64,000 nt of DNA from Bacteroidia bacterium. Its GTDB lineage: Bacteria > Bacteroidota > Bacteroidia > Palsa-965. Below are positions 19,087-26,799 of this stretch, one piece after another (positions within the stretch are counted from its first letter, which is position 1; the number at the start of each line of letters is the position of its first letter). The translations under genes and the position numbers were made by a program. The notes beneath the pieces are model-generated. The model did not search any database. It was not told the DNA's origin and was given only the letters and a program-made list of their open reading frames with translations. The stretch is taken from assembly GCA_025454955.1 (NCBI GenBank), contig JALONL010000006.1:1-64000 (forward strand). The letters run 5' to 3'.

Positions 19087-19248
19087 GAGCCTGTTTAAAA
19101 TTCATTTTTGAGGTTTGTTATGAGTACATTTTTTCTCAGATTAGGCGCATTTTGAAGGCGATATTTGGAGAATATCGACGAAAAATGCAACGCGAGATGA
19201 GGAAAAATGTGCCATAACAAGGCCAAAGGATGGGTTTTAAACAGGCTC
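19087..19248 (-). ncRNA. Structured intergenic hairpin C
   Basis: The 162-nt gap element starts 4 nt after the PAAR stop. The outer stem pairs GAGCCTGTTTAAAA with TTTTAAACAGGCTC (14 bp, perfect). Inner stems are GTTAT/ATAAC, ACATTTTT/AAAAATGT, CTC/GAG, GCATTTT/AAAATGC and CGATATT/AATATCG, capped by TGGAG. Internal loops AGATTAGGC / AACGCGAGAT and GAAGG / ACGA (plus-strand reading) match those of hairpins A and B, although stem sequences differ. It may be a 3'-UTR structure or a REP/MITE-like element. Confidence 0.65.
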
Positions 19249-19252
19249 ATAG

Positions 19253-19534
19253 TTATCCACCAATGTTTACTGTAAATTCTCCGGTTACAATTTGCGCACC
19301 GCAGGCACACACCGCATTTACACGAAGCGCGGGCTTGTTGCCGATAAACACCGAAGTACTTCCCACTGTAAAAGGTGTGGAAGAAGGATGCGGCGGATTG
19401 GTTATAATCGGGCAAACGTGTGTGTCCATTAACACAGCGGCAGGTTTTTTGCCAATGAGAACGGTTGCTTCGCCGGGGCCGGTAACTGTGCCGCCGTGAG
19501 AAGTGGAATCGCCGATGCGTGCTGCTGCGGGCAT
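19253..19534 (-). CDS. PAAR-like spike tip protein (Afp10-like)
   Basis: The 93-aa protein begins MPAAARIGDSTSHGGTV and carries spaced Gly- and Pro-rich beta turns (VLIGKKPAAV, VFIGNKPALR, TVNIGG) plus conserved His and Cys residues (DTHVC, CACG) for metal binding. These are the hallmarks of PAAR/DUF4150 tip proteins, which sharpen the spike. It sits 19 nt after the VgrG-like gene, as in Afp and PVC loci. No extra effector domain is fused. Confidence 0.92.
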   Translation of the reverse strand: MPAAARIGDSTSHGGTVTGPGEATVLIGKKPAAVLMDTHVCPIITNPPHPSSTPFTVGSTSVFIGNKPALRVNAVCACGAQIVTGEFTVNIGG

Positions 19535-19553
19535 ATTGCAGGGTATTACAGGG

Positions 19554-21320
19554 TTAGTTAATATTTACCACACCGCCTTTGATTACAGTTTGTCCCGAGC
19601 TTTTCAGTTCGGCCGTGCTGCTGCCTTCGGCGGCGTATTTGGTTTTGGCTTTCTGTTCAATGTTGGTGCCTTCGGCTTTGATATTGCCTTTGGCTTTCAC
19701 GGTAAAATCTTTGCTACTTTCCATGGTGATGCCGTTTTTGTCCATCACTATTTTATTGCCGTGCTGATCTTTTAGCGTGATGCTTTTTTCGTCGTCGCTT
19801 ATCTCAATGGAATTTTTACCGGGTGTGGTAACGGTAACCGATTTTTTTTCATCGTCGAAAAGCAGTTTGATTTTGCTTTTGGTGACAATGCCCTTGAGTT
19901 TGTTTTGCGCGTCGCTGTGGCTGAAATCAGACGGCGGAGCGAGCTTGCTGCTGTGCAACATGCCGAGGACAACCGGATCGCGGGGATCATCGTTTATGAA
20001 ACCTACAATTACTTCGTCGTTCACTTCGGGACGGAAAATCATTCCGCGTCCGTTTCCGCCATCAGCGCGTGCTATACGTGCCCAGATTTCGCCGGTGCTG
20101 CTCATTACGGGAATGCGCAGTTGCACACGGAATTCGCCATCCGGGTCGTTTTCAATTTTGGTGACAATGCCCGTGAGCAGTCCGTTTACCGAAGGCAGCA
20201 AACCGGCCGAAGGCTTGTCGTTTATGGTGGCATAGCGTTCGGCAAATGCTTCCTGCGAATAGCCAAACTGAATATCAGTAACCCAGGTACCGCCCGCCGT
20301 AAAGCTGTGTACCACACCCGACACGAAAGCCGGGCCGTTAAAGCGTTTACCCAAACCTGCGAGCAAAATAAAATCGCCGGTTTCAATGGCCGATGTGCCG
20401 TAGATGCGTACACGTCCGCACACTTTGGCCAACCGGCTGCGGAGGAGTTTTGCATCGGCCCAGGCCTGAAGTTCCTGCTTTCCGCGTTTGCCGGGGTGCT
20501 GCAATTCAATTTCTGCACCGCATACATCGGCAAGCTGGCTGCTGTTTAAATTGCCCTGCTCGGCCGGAATTTTTGCGCGGCCGTCTTTCTCCTGTACTTT
20601 CTGCTCGGCCGTGCTCCACGACTTCGCCTTCACCGATTTCACCTGATCGCGTGCGTCGATGTCGGCTTCAAAGTCAACGATGTTATCGCCGTAAGCCAGG
20701 TTCAGTTTGGGCAGTGCGGCTTTGGCCCATTGCGGAGCACCCACGGTGAGTTTTCCGTTTTGTGTAATCACCAGCCAGCCGTTGGCTTCGGCACGGGAGA
20801 GAATGAAATCCCAGTCGGTGCTGTAGTACTGCACCATTTCTTTGTGCAACACCGGTGTGTCCAGGGGCGGAATCACCTTCAACCCGGCCGCCTTGGCCAG
20901 ATCGGTAATTATTTGCGAATCGCTGGTGTTGGAAAAAAGTTTGTTTTTACGCACCAGCGTGGTTTTCACACTCTCGTCGCGGAGTTCAAGCACTAACGTG
21001 GAGTTTCCTTTGAGCGGGGCTTTTATGCTGTGTTTGATAATGATGCCTTCGAAAACAGTTTGCTCGCGCTGTTTATATCCGAGTTTGATGGTTACTTTTT
21101 TACCCGGTATAAACTCATCAGTGGCACTCAGTTCAAAATTCTGCTTTGACGCACTTCCATCATGCAGCACCAGCGTGGCCTGTGGAATGCGGTTTACCTG
21201 ATTGCTGGTAAATACCGATACTATACCGTATTTCAGCGTAATATCCTGCCCTTCCAGCAATATGCGCATCGAAGGCAGTGTGATATGTTTATGTCCGGGA
21301 ATTTTTCTTCTCAAAGCCAT
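19554..21320 (-). CDS. Spike protein, VgrG/gpD-gp5-like (Afp8-like)
   Basis: The 588-aa protein has an N-terminal gpD/gp27-like barrel region (to about residue 370, with GKKVTIKLGYKQREQTVFEG and YYSTDWDFILSRAEANGW). An OB-fold follows at about 380-465 (GIVTKIENDPDGEFRVQLRIPV ... VNDEVIVGFINDDPRDPVVLG). A gp5-like beta-helix needle makes up the end (repeats such as ISDDEKSITLKDQHGNKIVM). It forms the trimeric central spike that carries the PAAR tip. Its neighbours are the LysM gene upstream and PAAR downstream. No extra C-terminal effector domain is visible. Confidence 0.93.
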   Translation of the reverse strand: MALRRKIPGHKHITLPSMRILLEGQDITLKYGIVSVFTSNQVNRIPQATLVLHDGSASKQNFELSATDEFIPGKKVTIKLGYKQREQTVFEGIIIKHSIKAPLKGNSTLVLELRDESVKTTLVRKNKLFSNTSDSQIITDLAKAAGLKVIPPLDTPVLHKEMVQYYSTDWDFILSRAEANGWLVITQNGKLTVGAPQWAKAALPKLNLAYGDNIVDFEADIDARDQVKSVKAKSWSTAEQKVQEKDGRAKIPAEQGNLNSSQLADVCGAEIELQHPGKRGKQELQAWADAKLLRSRLAKVCGRVRIYGTSAIETGDFILLAGLGKRFNGPAFVSGVVHSFTAGGTWVTDIQFGYSQEAFAERYATINDKPSAGLLPSVNGLLTGIVTKIENDPDGEFRVQLRIPVMSSTGEIWARIARADGGNGRGMIFRPEVNDEVIVGFINDDPRDPVVLGMLHSSKLAPPSDFSHSDAQNKLKGIVTKSKIKLLFDDEKKSVTVTTPGKNSIEISDDEKSITLKDQHGNKIVMDKNGITMESSKDFTVKAKGNIKAEGTNIEQKAKTKYAAEGSSTAELKSSGQTVIKGGVVNIN

Positions 21321-21321
21321 C

Positions 21322-22122
21322 TTACAAGTCCTCCTTCTTTATAGGCGGAAATACGAGCACCTTTCCCGGTGTAAGTTTCCGGTAGTTACGGAGTTGGTTG
21401 ATGCGGGCTATTTCGAGGTAAAGCGATTCGTCGTCGTACATTTCTTTTGCAAGAAGTGTGAGTGTATCGCCAGCTTTTACAGTGTATGTTTTGGTGACAT
21501 CAGGCGATCTTAATACGTTAGTTATATCGGCGTTTTTTGAACGATCATCTTCAACAAATTCTGCATTTACAGTTGCCCGAAGAGGTTTACCCTGACGATC
21601 GAATAATGTATAGTTGATTGAAACTGATTTAAACTGCCCTGCAAAAAAATTAGGCCCCCATACTATAATTACCGGATTTGCGGAATGGCCGTCTTTATTC
21701 GTTGAATAAACAGTTTTCAAAAACTCTTTTATTTCTTTCTCAACACCATCAAATGAGTTCTTAAACGTTTCTATCTTATTCTTAATATTCAACGCAGACG
21801 TGGGAGAAGCCCCTGTTGCATCGAAAATAAATTCAAACGACATTGTTCCATTCTCTTTACCTGTATTTGCAACGGGCGGAGGAACGGCGGGATTGGTGGT
21901 TTGCAAATCAACAAGAGTAAGCGCATAGTTTCGCTTAAATGCTTTAGGATTGTAAAGCACTTCAAATGCAGAACCTGATGTTTTTATTTTAGAAATATCA
22001 ATAAGATTCTTATTTAAACGCCCCAGATTAGCCAGACTATTCAACTCTTCATTGGCTACAGGAATAATCGTCAGCTTGGCTAGCTTCCGCAAATGCGCAT
22101 CGGCAAAAGATAATAGTGACAT
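21322..22122 (-). CDS. LysM-containing baseplate hub protein (Afp7-like)
   Basis: The 266-aa protein ends in a LysM domain (about residues 210-260: YTVKAGDTLTLLAKEMYDD ... LTPGKVLVFPP). The N-terminal 200 residues match the phage/eCIS CIS-tube-protein style (FEVLYNPKAFKRNYAL ... FEFIFDATG). Such proteins (gp53-like, Afp7) join the tube to the spike. It is placed directly before the spike gene (1-nt gap) and after the small DUF5908 gene (3-nt gap), the order seen in other Bacteroidota eCIS loci. Confidence 0.9.
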   Translation of the reverse strand: MSLLSFADAHLRKLAKLTIIPVANEELNSLANLGRLNKNLIDISKIKTSGSAFEVLYNPKAFKRNYALTLVDLQTTNPAVPPPVANTGKENGTMSFEFIFDATGASPTSALNIKNKIETFKNSFDGVEKEIKEFLKTVYSTNKDGHSANPVIIVWGPNFFAGQFKSVSINYTLFDRQGKPLRATVNAEFVEDDRSKNADITNVLRSPDVTKTYTVKAGDTLTLLAKEMYDDESLYLEIARINQLRNYRKLTPGKVLVFPPIKKEDL

Positions 22123-22125
22123 AGC

Positions 22126-22287
22126 TTATCGTTCTTTAGAATCAGACATCATTTTTTTTAACTGCTCAAGAACAGCTTCAATGCTGTGCATTTGAATACT
22201 GCTTCCGGCCGAAGGTTTTTCGTGTCGTTGAATATCTTCGTTACTCACAACTGCCTTCACAATCAGTTCGCGTATTTCGATGGGCAT
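22126..22287 (-). CDS. Small eCIS protein, DUF5908 family
   Basis: This 53-aa gene is easily missed because of its size. It reads MPIEIRELIVKAVV at the start, continues with NEDIQRHEKPS and ends in an amphipathic helix EAVLEQLKKMMSDSKER. The MPIEIRELxIKxxV start is typical of the DUF5908 proteins that accompany contractile-injection loci between the tube and LysM genes (Afp6-like position). Its start lies 24 nt after the tube 2 stop and its stop 3 nt before the LysM gene. Its role in assembly is not known. Confidence 0.85.
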   Translation of the reverse strand: MPIEIRELIVKAVVSNEDIQRHEKPSAGSSIQMHSIEAVLEQLKKMMSDSKER

Positions 22288-22310
22288 GGTGTTGCATTTT
22301 ATATATTAGC

Positions 22311-22814
22311 TCAGATTTTCACGAGCGATTGAAGCTGAGAGAGAATCGAAGTGTTGGTTACGGCACTGCCGCGGCGGAAATACTGGTATTGCAGTTCGAG
22401 TGTTTCAATCACAATCTTGTTATCCTGTGCATTCAGATCGGACGTGCCGATTTTTATGGGATAAGCATTGGCAATAAACCAGTATTCGAGCGGAAGATGC
22501 TGTTCGTCGAGAAGTGTAACCAGCAGATTAACCGGATAAAAACGAAACTGCTCTACGCCGAGTTTAATCCACTCCACAAAAACAGATCCCGATACCATGC
22601 CCCGTGTAATGACGAGAGGCTGATAGGTTACACCTTTGGGAAGTTTATGCGTGAATGTGTTTTCACCGCCTTCCTGAATTTCTTCGGTTGAAATTGTGGC
22701 CGACAATCCTTTTACTTCCTGTGCGCGGATAAACGGCACAGCACCGTCGGGCATTTGCAAATCGGCAATGGTGACTATAAAATGAAAACCAACCGGAGGA
22801 TACGAGGTAGCCAT
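22311..22814 (-). CDS. Tube-like protein 2 (Afp5-like)
   Basis: The 167-aa protein has the Hcp/gp19 tube-fold pattern: FHFIVTI near the start, then FIRAQEVKGLSATISTEEIQEGG, THKLPKGVTYQPLVITRGM and VIETLELQYQYF. Such conserved phage-tail-tube domains form stacked hexameric rings. As the second tube paralogue nearest the hub genes, it is likely the first ring on the baseplate, in the way Afp5 starts the tube. It is separated from tube 1 by 223 nt that include two hairpins, which may lower its expression. Confidence 0.88.
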   Translation of the reverse strand: MATSYPPVGFHFIVTIADLQMPDGAVPFIRAQEVKGLSATISTEEIQEGGENTFTHKLPKGVTYQPLVITRGMVSGSVFVEWIKLGVEQFRFYPVNLLVTLLDEQHLPLEYWFIANAYPIKIGTSDLNAQDNKIVIETLELQYQYFRRGSAVTNTSILSQLQSLVKI

Positions 22815-22835
22815 GTGAATGAATATTTACAATAG

Positions 22836-22899
22836 AAAAAAATGAGTGTTGAAGGAAACACCCGGGCTGCGCTGCAAGGGCCACAGCCCGGTGTGTTTC
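22836..22899 (-). terminator. Terminator-like hairpin between tube 1 and tube 2
   Basis: On the minus strand, CAGCCCGGTGTGTTTC and GGAAACACCCGGGCTG (22884-22899 and 22854-22869) pair with one bulge, followed after 11 nt by a run of seven T (plus-strand A at 22836-22842). It could reduce read-through from the highly needed sheath and tube genes into the hub genes. Confidence 0.5.
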
Positions 22900-22917
22900 G
22901 TGAATTGTAATTGGGTT

Positions 22918-23032
22918 ATCTCTTAAAACTCGAAAGATTGAGGCGGGTGAAGGAAGGAAAACCGGAGTTTGCTTTTTGCAAATGAGGATTTTCCTGACGA
23001 ACCCAACGAAGAGATTTCGAGTTTTTAGAGAT
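22918..23032 (-). ncRNA. Structured intergenic hairpin A
   Basis: A 115-nt element starts 5 nt after the tube 1 stop. Two 55-nt arms enclose a TTTTT loop. The outer 18-nt stem (ATCTCTTAAAACTCGAAA with TTTCGAGTTTTTAGAGAT) has one mismatch; inner stems are GGGT/ACCC, AGGAAAA/TTTTCCT and GTTTGC/GCAAAT, with fixed internal loops between them. Its arms differ from hairpin B at 14 positions, all forming seven co-varying base pairs. It is either a structured 3'-UTR RNA or a palindromic repeat. Confidence 0.75.
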
Positions 23033-23037
23033 GACCT

Positions 23038-23478
23038 TTACGCTACGATGAGGTTGATACCTTCGTGGCAGAGTTCCACACTTTCCACGGCAAACTCGTT
23101 GCCGGTTGATTTGAGCGACGGACCTTCCACTTTGCACGGCCAGGCATCTTTAATTTGCCAGGTCATTACAGGCTGGTGGGTTTCGTCGAGCAGGCTGATG
23201 GTGAGATCGCGGCGCTCAATTTTGTTGAGCTTCACGGTCTTGAGCCAGGCCATGAGTTCGCCGTCGCCATTAAACATGCCGCGCTTGAGCGTGATGTTGG
23301 CCACTTTCTGCATGCCCGGCATTTTGGTTACAAGGTAGTCAGGGCTGTGACCTTCGCGGTATTCAATAGCCTGTACTTCTTTGGTAAGACCTGATACTTC
23401 GGTAAAACCGACACGGCTTCCGCCCCACTCTACGCTGAAGTGGAACACGGCAATCGGATATTCTTTTTCGTTAGCCAT
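23038..23478 (-). CDS. Tube protein 1 (Afp1-like)
   Basis: The 146-aa protein fits the major inner-tube family (phage T4 gp19-like, DUF/Hcp fold): YPIAVFHFSVEWGG, FTEVSGLTKEVQAIEYREG, KMPGMQKVANITLKRGMF and NEFAVESVELCHEGI. This is the standard length and layout for eCIS tube subunits. It lies between the sheath genes and tube 2. Hairpins flank it on both sides (B upstream, A downstream), consistent with a separately stabilised, highly expressed message. Confidence 0.93.
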   Translation of the reverse strand: MANEKEYPIAVFHFSVEWGGSRVGFTEVSGLTKEVQAIEYREGHSPDYLVTKMPGMQKVANITLKRGMFNGDGELMAWLKTVKLNKIERRDLTISLLDETHQPVMTWQIKDAWPCKVEGPSLKSTGNEFAVESVELCHEGINLIVA

Positions 23479-23530
23479 AATGTATGGTGTATTTAAGAAT
23501 GTTTGTTACTTGGTTTTGTTGATTGTGAAC

Positions 23531-23644
23531 ATCTTTTAAAACCCGAAAGATTGAGGCGGGCGAAGGAGCGAAAACCGGAGTTTATTTTGATAAATGAGGA
23601 TTTTCGCGACGAGCCCAACGAAGAGATTTCGGGTTTTTAAAGAT
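23531..23644 (-). ncRNA. Structured intergenic hairpin B
   Basis: A 114-nt element starts 6 nt after the sheath 1 stop. It has the same architecture as hairpin A: outer stem ATCTTTTAAAACCCGAAA with TTTCGGGTTTTTAAAGAT, inner stems GGGC/GCCC, GCGAAAA/TTTTCGC and GTTTAT/ATAAAT, loop TTTG. The unpaired strands (GATTGAGGC, AACGAAGAGA, GAAGGA, GACGA, CCGGAG, GAGGA) are identical to those of A, while the stems co-vary. Confidence 0.75.
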
Positions 23645-23650
23645 GTTGGA

Positions 23651-25012
23651 TTAAGCTTCCTGGAGTTTATGTGAGAACTCCAGATAGATAAACTCGGCCG
23701 GACGTGAAGCGGCAATACCGATTTTCACAATCATTTTGCCTTCGAGAATATCCTGCGCGGTCATGGTTTCGCCAAGACCCACAGCCACAAAGAATGCCTG
23801 CTCGGGTGTGGCTCCTACCAGTGCGCCGTCGCGCCAGAGGTTGGTGAGGAAGTTGGCAATGGTGGTGCGCACACGCGTCCAGGTATTGCGGTCGTTGGGC
23901 TCGAATACCGAGAACTCACTGGCCTTCTTCACGCTCTCCTCTACAAAGTTGAAGAGACGACGCACGTTTACATAACGCCATTCGTTGTCGTTGCCGGCCA
24001 GTGTGCGTGCGCCCCAAACCAGGGTGCCTTTGCCGGTGAACGAGCGGATGGCATTGATGGATTTGCCGGTGGTGGCATCCACGTTCATCAGGCCCTGATC
24101 GGCATCGGTAACAAAAATGGTGGGAGCAATTACGTTGGCAAGTGATACGTTGGCCGGAGCTTTCCATACACCGCGGTCGCGATCCACAGCAGCGTAAATA
24201 CCTGCAATGGCACCAGAAGGAGGAAGCGTAACTGCAAGCTGTGCAATGGCTGTTTTCGCTTTGTTGTACTGATCGAGGTTTGCATTTGATCCCGATGCAA
24301 GATCATCAAGCGTATTTGCGGTAAGATGCCAGGCACCCGGACCAGCAAGGGTCACAGCAGTTTCGTCGTATGCATAGGTCAACGAAGTTTTCAGGTCGGG
24401 TCCGTATGAAGCACCATACTTGAGATAAGAAGTGCCCAAAGCTCCGCGATAAGCCGTAAGATCAGTATTGCCAAAATCGGCACCCACATAATCAGCAATC
24501 ACAAAACGATCCTGGAGTGCGTTGCACTGTGTCAATGCTGCCACCACAATAGGCCCGTAAGTAGCTGCGGCAAGATTAGCCGCATCGGGAAACACCAGCA
24601 GTGTAGGTTCATCGATTTTTGAAATTACGCTGAAACCTCCGGTAGTACCCGTGTAATCGGCAGCATCAATAGTATCAGTATAGCTGCCTATCGAAACAAT
24701 CCAGCAAGGCCCTCCGCCATTGGCGAAGTACATCTGCAGGCTGTAATACATGTTGTGTTTCAGGTTAGCCGCAACTGTAGTCAATGAAGCAGTCATTACA
24801 CCGGAATTGAGATTTACGGTGATTCCATATTTCTTTGCACCGCCAAATGTGGCTTCAAATTCAAGAAGGGACGATACACGAACGGCCTGATTGAGCGGAC
24901 CAATATCAGTGTACCCGATAAACGCCGGAATAGCCGTTGCCACCGGTGCCACCGAAGGCGGAAGGGTTGCAATTTCCCGGATATAAACGCCGGGAGTTGT
25001 GTTGTTTGACAT
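23651..25012 (-). CDS. Contractile sheath protein 1
   Basis: The 453-aa protein starts MSNNTTPGVYIREIATLPPSVAPVATAIPAFIGYTD, the usual opening of phage/eCIS sheath proteins (TPGVYxxE). It has the C-terminal conserved sheath domain (WGARTLAGNDNEWRYVNVRRLFNFVEESV, then FLTNLWRDGALVGATPEQAFFVAVG). The sheath contracts to drive the tube through the target envelope. It is about 100 residues shorter than its neighbour sheath 2 but close to it at both ends, so it arose by duplication, as with Afp2-4. Hairpin B follows its stop. Confidence 0.95.
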   Translation of the reverse strand: MSNNTTPGVYIREIATLPPSVAPVATAIPAFIGYTDIGPLNQAVRVSSLLEFEATFGGAKKYGITVNLNSGVMTASLTTVAANLKHNMYYSLQMYFANGGGPCWIVSIGSYTDTIDAADYTGTTGGFSVISKIDEPTLLVFPDAANLAAATYGPIVVAALTQCNALQDRFVIADYVGADFGNTDLTAYRGALGTSYLKYGASYGPDLKTSLTYAYDETAVTLAGPGAWHLTANTLDDLASGSNANLDQYNKAKTAIAQLAVTLPPSGAIAGIYAAVDRDRGVWKAPANVSLANVIAPTIFVTDADQGLMNVDATTGKSINAIRSFTGKGTLVWGARTLAGNDNEWRYVNVRRLFNFVEESVKKASEFSVFEPNDRNTWTRVRTTIANFLTNLWRDGALVGATPEQAFFVAVGLGETMTAQDILEGKMIVKIGIAASRPAEFIYLEFSHKLQEA

Positions 25013-25048
25013 AGTATTTAGTTTAGTTGGTTACTTGTTTGGATGGAA

Positions 25049-26725
25049 TTAACCCTGTTGCAGCAGGTGCGAGAATTCAAGCGTAATGAACTCGGCCGGA
25101 CGTGAAGCAGCCATGCTCACACGCACAATCATGCGTCCTTCGAGCACGTCCTGCTCGGTCATTGTTTCACCCAGACCCACATCGATGCGGAATGCCTGTT
25201 CGGTTGTGGCACCCACAAGGCCGCCATCTCTCCAGAGATTGGAAAGGAAATTTCCAATCATGGTACGCACACGGTTCCAGGTTTGGCGGTCGTTGGGTTC
25301 AAACACTACCTGCTCAATGGCTTTTTTAATGCTCTCTTCAGCAAAATTGAACAGGCGGCGTACATTCACATAACGCCATTCGTTGTCGTTGCCGGCCAGC
25401 GTGCGTGCGCCCCATACAAGATTTCCCTTGCCCGAGAACTGGCGGATTACGTTGATGGATTTTCCACTGGTGGCATCCACATTTAATCCGCTCTGATCGT
25501 CGTCGTTGAGCAACACAGCAGGTTGAATGATGCCACTCAACGCCACATTGGCCGGGGCTTTCCACACACCACGGTCGCGGTCAACAGAAGCATAAACGCC
25601 TGCAATGGCTGCTGAGGGTGAAAGTTCGATGGTTACTTTGTTCAACGCGGCTGTTACCGAACGATAGAGTGCAGGATTTGCTGCCAGCGTAACCGGCGAA
25701 GGGTTAGTGGTTAAAACTGCAACCGCCGAGGTTAATGTACCTGTTCCGGTAACTGCAATAGTTTGGCCGTTACCTACAGCAGTAATCACAAACAAATTAG
25801 GATTTACTGTGGTCGAATAATCATCAGCCACAAGTATTTTGTCGATAAGAGACGCGCGGGTTCTTATGGCCTTAACAAGTTCTGAATATGCATTAGGCAG
25901 GGTAAGGGCAAAATGAGTACCTCCGATAAATTCTTCTGTTACCGTGCCGATAGTAATTGTGATTTTATCGCCGGAGGTAATGGAGGAGGGCACAGTTACT
26001 TTCATTGAACTGCCTGCTCCTTTGTTAACCATATCAAGACGACCGTAAGCAGCGGGAATAACAGGCAACCCGGTTACAAGCACTGACTGATCGGAATAAC
26101 GGTTGGTAAAACCAGTACGCAAAGGCGGATAATATGCTGCCCCATACTTCAGGTTGGTAAGCGAAATTGAGCGAAATGCAGTGGCGGAAGCAGATGCAGA
26201 CGTGGTGTGCTTCACATCGAGAATGGCAAAACGGTCCTGAAGTAATGACGACTGATTCAGCATTTCGACATAACTGTTTGTGGGCGAAGTAGCGGCAGTG
26301 CCGAACTCAGGAGCCACAAGCAGCGTTACTTCGTCAATCTGACGAAAAGCTGAAAGCGCAGCTACCATTTCTGTAGAAACAAGTAACTCAACACTGCTGT
26401 CGTAATCTCCGGCCGATGAAATCCAGCAGGGGCCGCCACCATTGGCGAAATACAACTGTATATGATAATACAAATTGTATTCCGATAAACTGCTCTGCGG
26501 TGTTACGACAAGCGTGGCAGAGTTTACATTAAAATCTTCGGTATAAGCACCTCCGAAAATCTGCTCAAATTCAAGCATCGAGGTAATGCGTGTAGGCGTA
26601 GCCACAGGCCCCTTCTCTGTGTATCCCGCAAAACCCGGTACCGCTGTGGAAACGGGTGCCACCGAAGGCGGGAGGGTACTTACTTCCCGGATATATACTC
26701 CGGGAGTGGTTTGATTAATTGCCAT
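25049..26725 (-). CDS. Contractile sheath protein 2, with an inserted domain
   Basis: The 558-aa paralogue of sheath 1 has the same start (TPGVYIREVSTLPPSVAPVSTAVPGF) and end (VWGARTLAGNDNEWRYVNVRRLF ... LWRDGGLVGATTEQAF). Extra residues at about 230-345, rich in Thr, Val and Ile, form an insertion that would face outward in known sheath folds. It is transcribed just before sheath 1 (36-nt gap). In Afp-like particles minor sheath paralogues sit at the baseplate or cap end, so the larger form may be a specialised ring or carry a surface-exposed domain. Confidence 0.95.
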   Translation of the reverse strand: MAINQTTPGVYIREVSTLPPSVAPVSTAVPGFAGYTEKGPVATPTRITSMLEFEQIFGGAYTEDFNVNSATLVVTPQSSLSEYNLYYHIQLYFANGGGPCWISSAGDYDSSVELLVSTEMVAALSAFRQIDEVTLLVAPEFGTAATSPTNSYVEMLNQSSLLQDRFAILDVKHTTSASASATAFRSISLTNLKYGAAYYPPLRTGFTNRYSDQSVLVTGLPVIPAAYGRLDMVNKGAGSSMKVTVPSSITSGDKITITIGTVTEEFIGGTHFALTLPNAYSELVKAIRTRASLIDKILVADDYSTTVNPNLFVITAVGNGQTIAVTGTGTLTSAVAVLTTNPSPVTLAANPALYRSVTAALNKVTIELSPSAAIAGVYASVDRDRGVWKAPANVALSGIIQPAVLLNDDDQSGLNVDATSGKSINVIRQFSGKGNLVWGARTLAGNDNEWRYVNVRRLFNFAEESIKKAIEQVVFEPNDRQTWNRVRTMIGNFLSNLWRDGGLVGATTEQAFRIDVGLGETMTEQDVLEGRMIVRVSMAASRPAEFITLEFSHLLQQG

Positions 26726-26799
26726 ATTGTGATAGGATTAGTTACAGTGAATTGTATTGAGGTTAACGGGGTATTGGGTTAGCGAAAACTTGTAGAAGA

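Noticed and set aside
19554..26725. Type VI secretion system
   Set aside because: No TssJ/L/M membrane complex or ClpV is present, and DUF4255, LysM hub and fibre genes point to an eCIS.
19554..26725. Complete contractile prophage
   Set aside because: No capsid, portal, terminase, integrase or attachment sites were seen.
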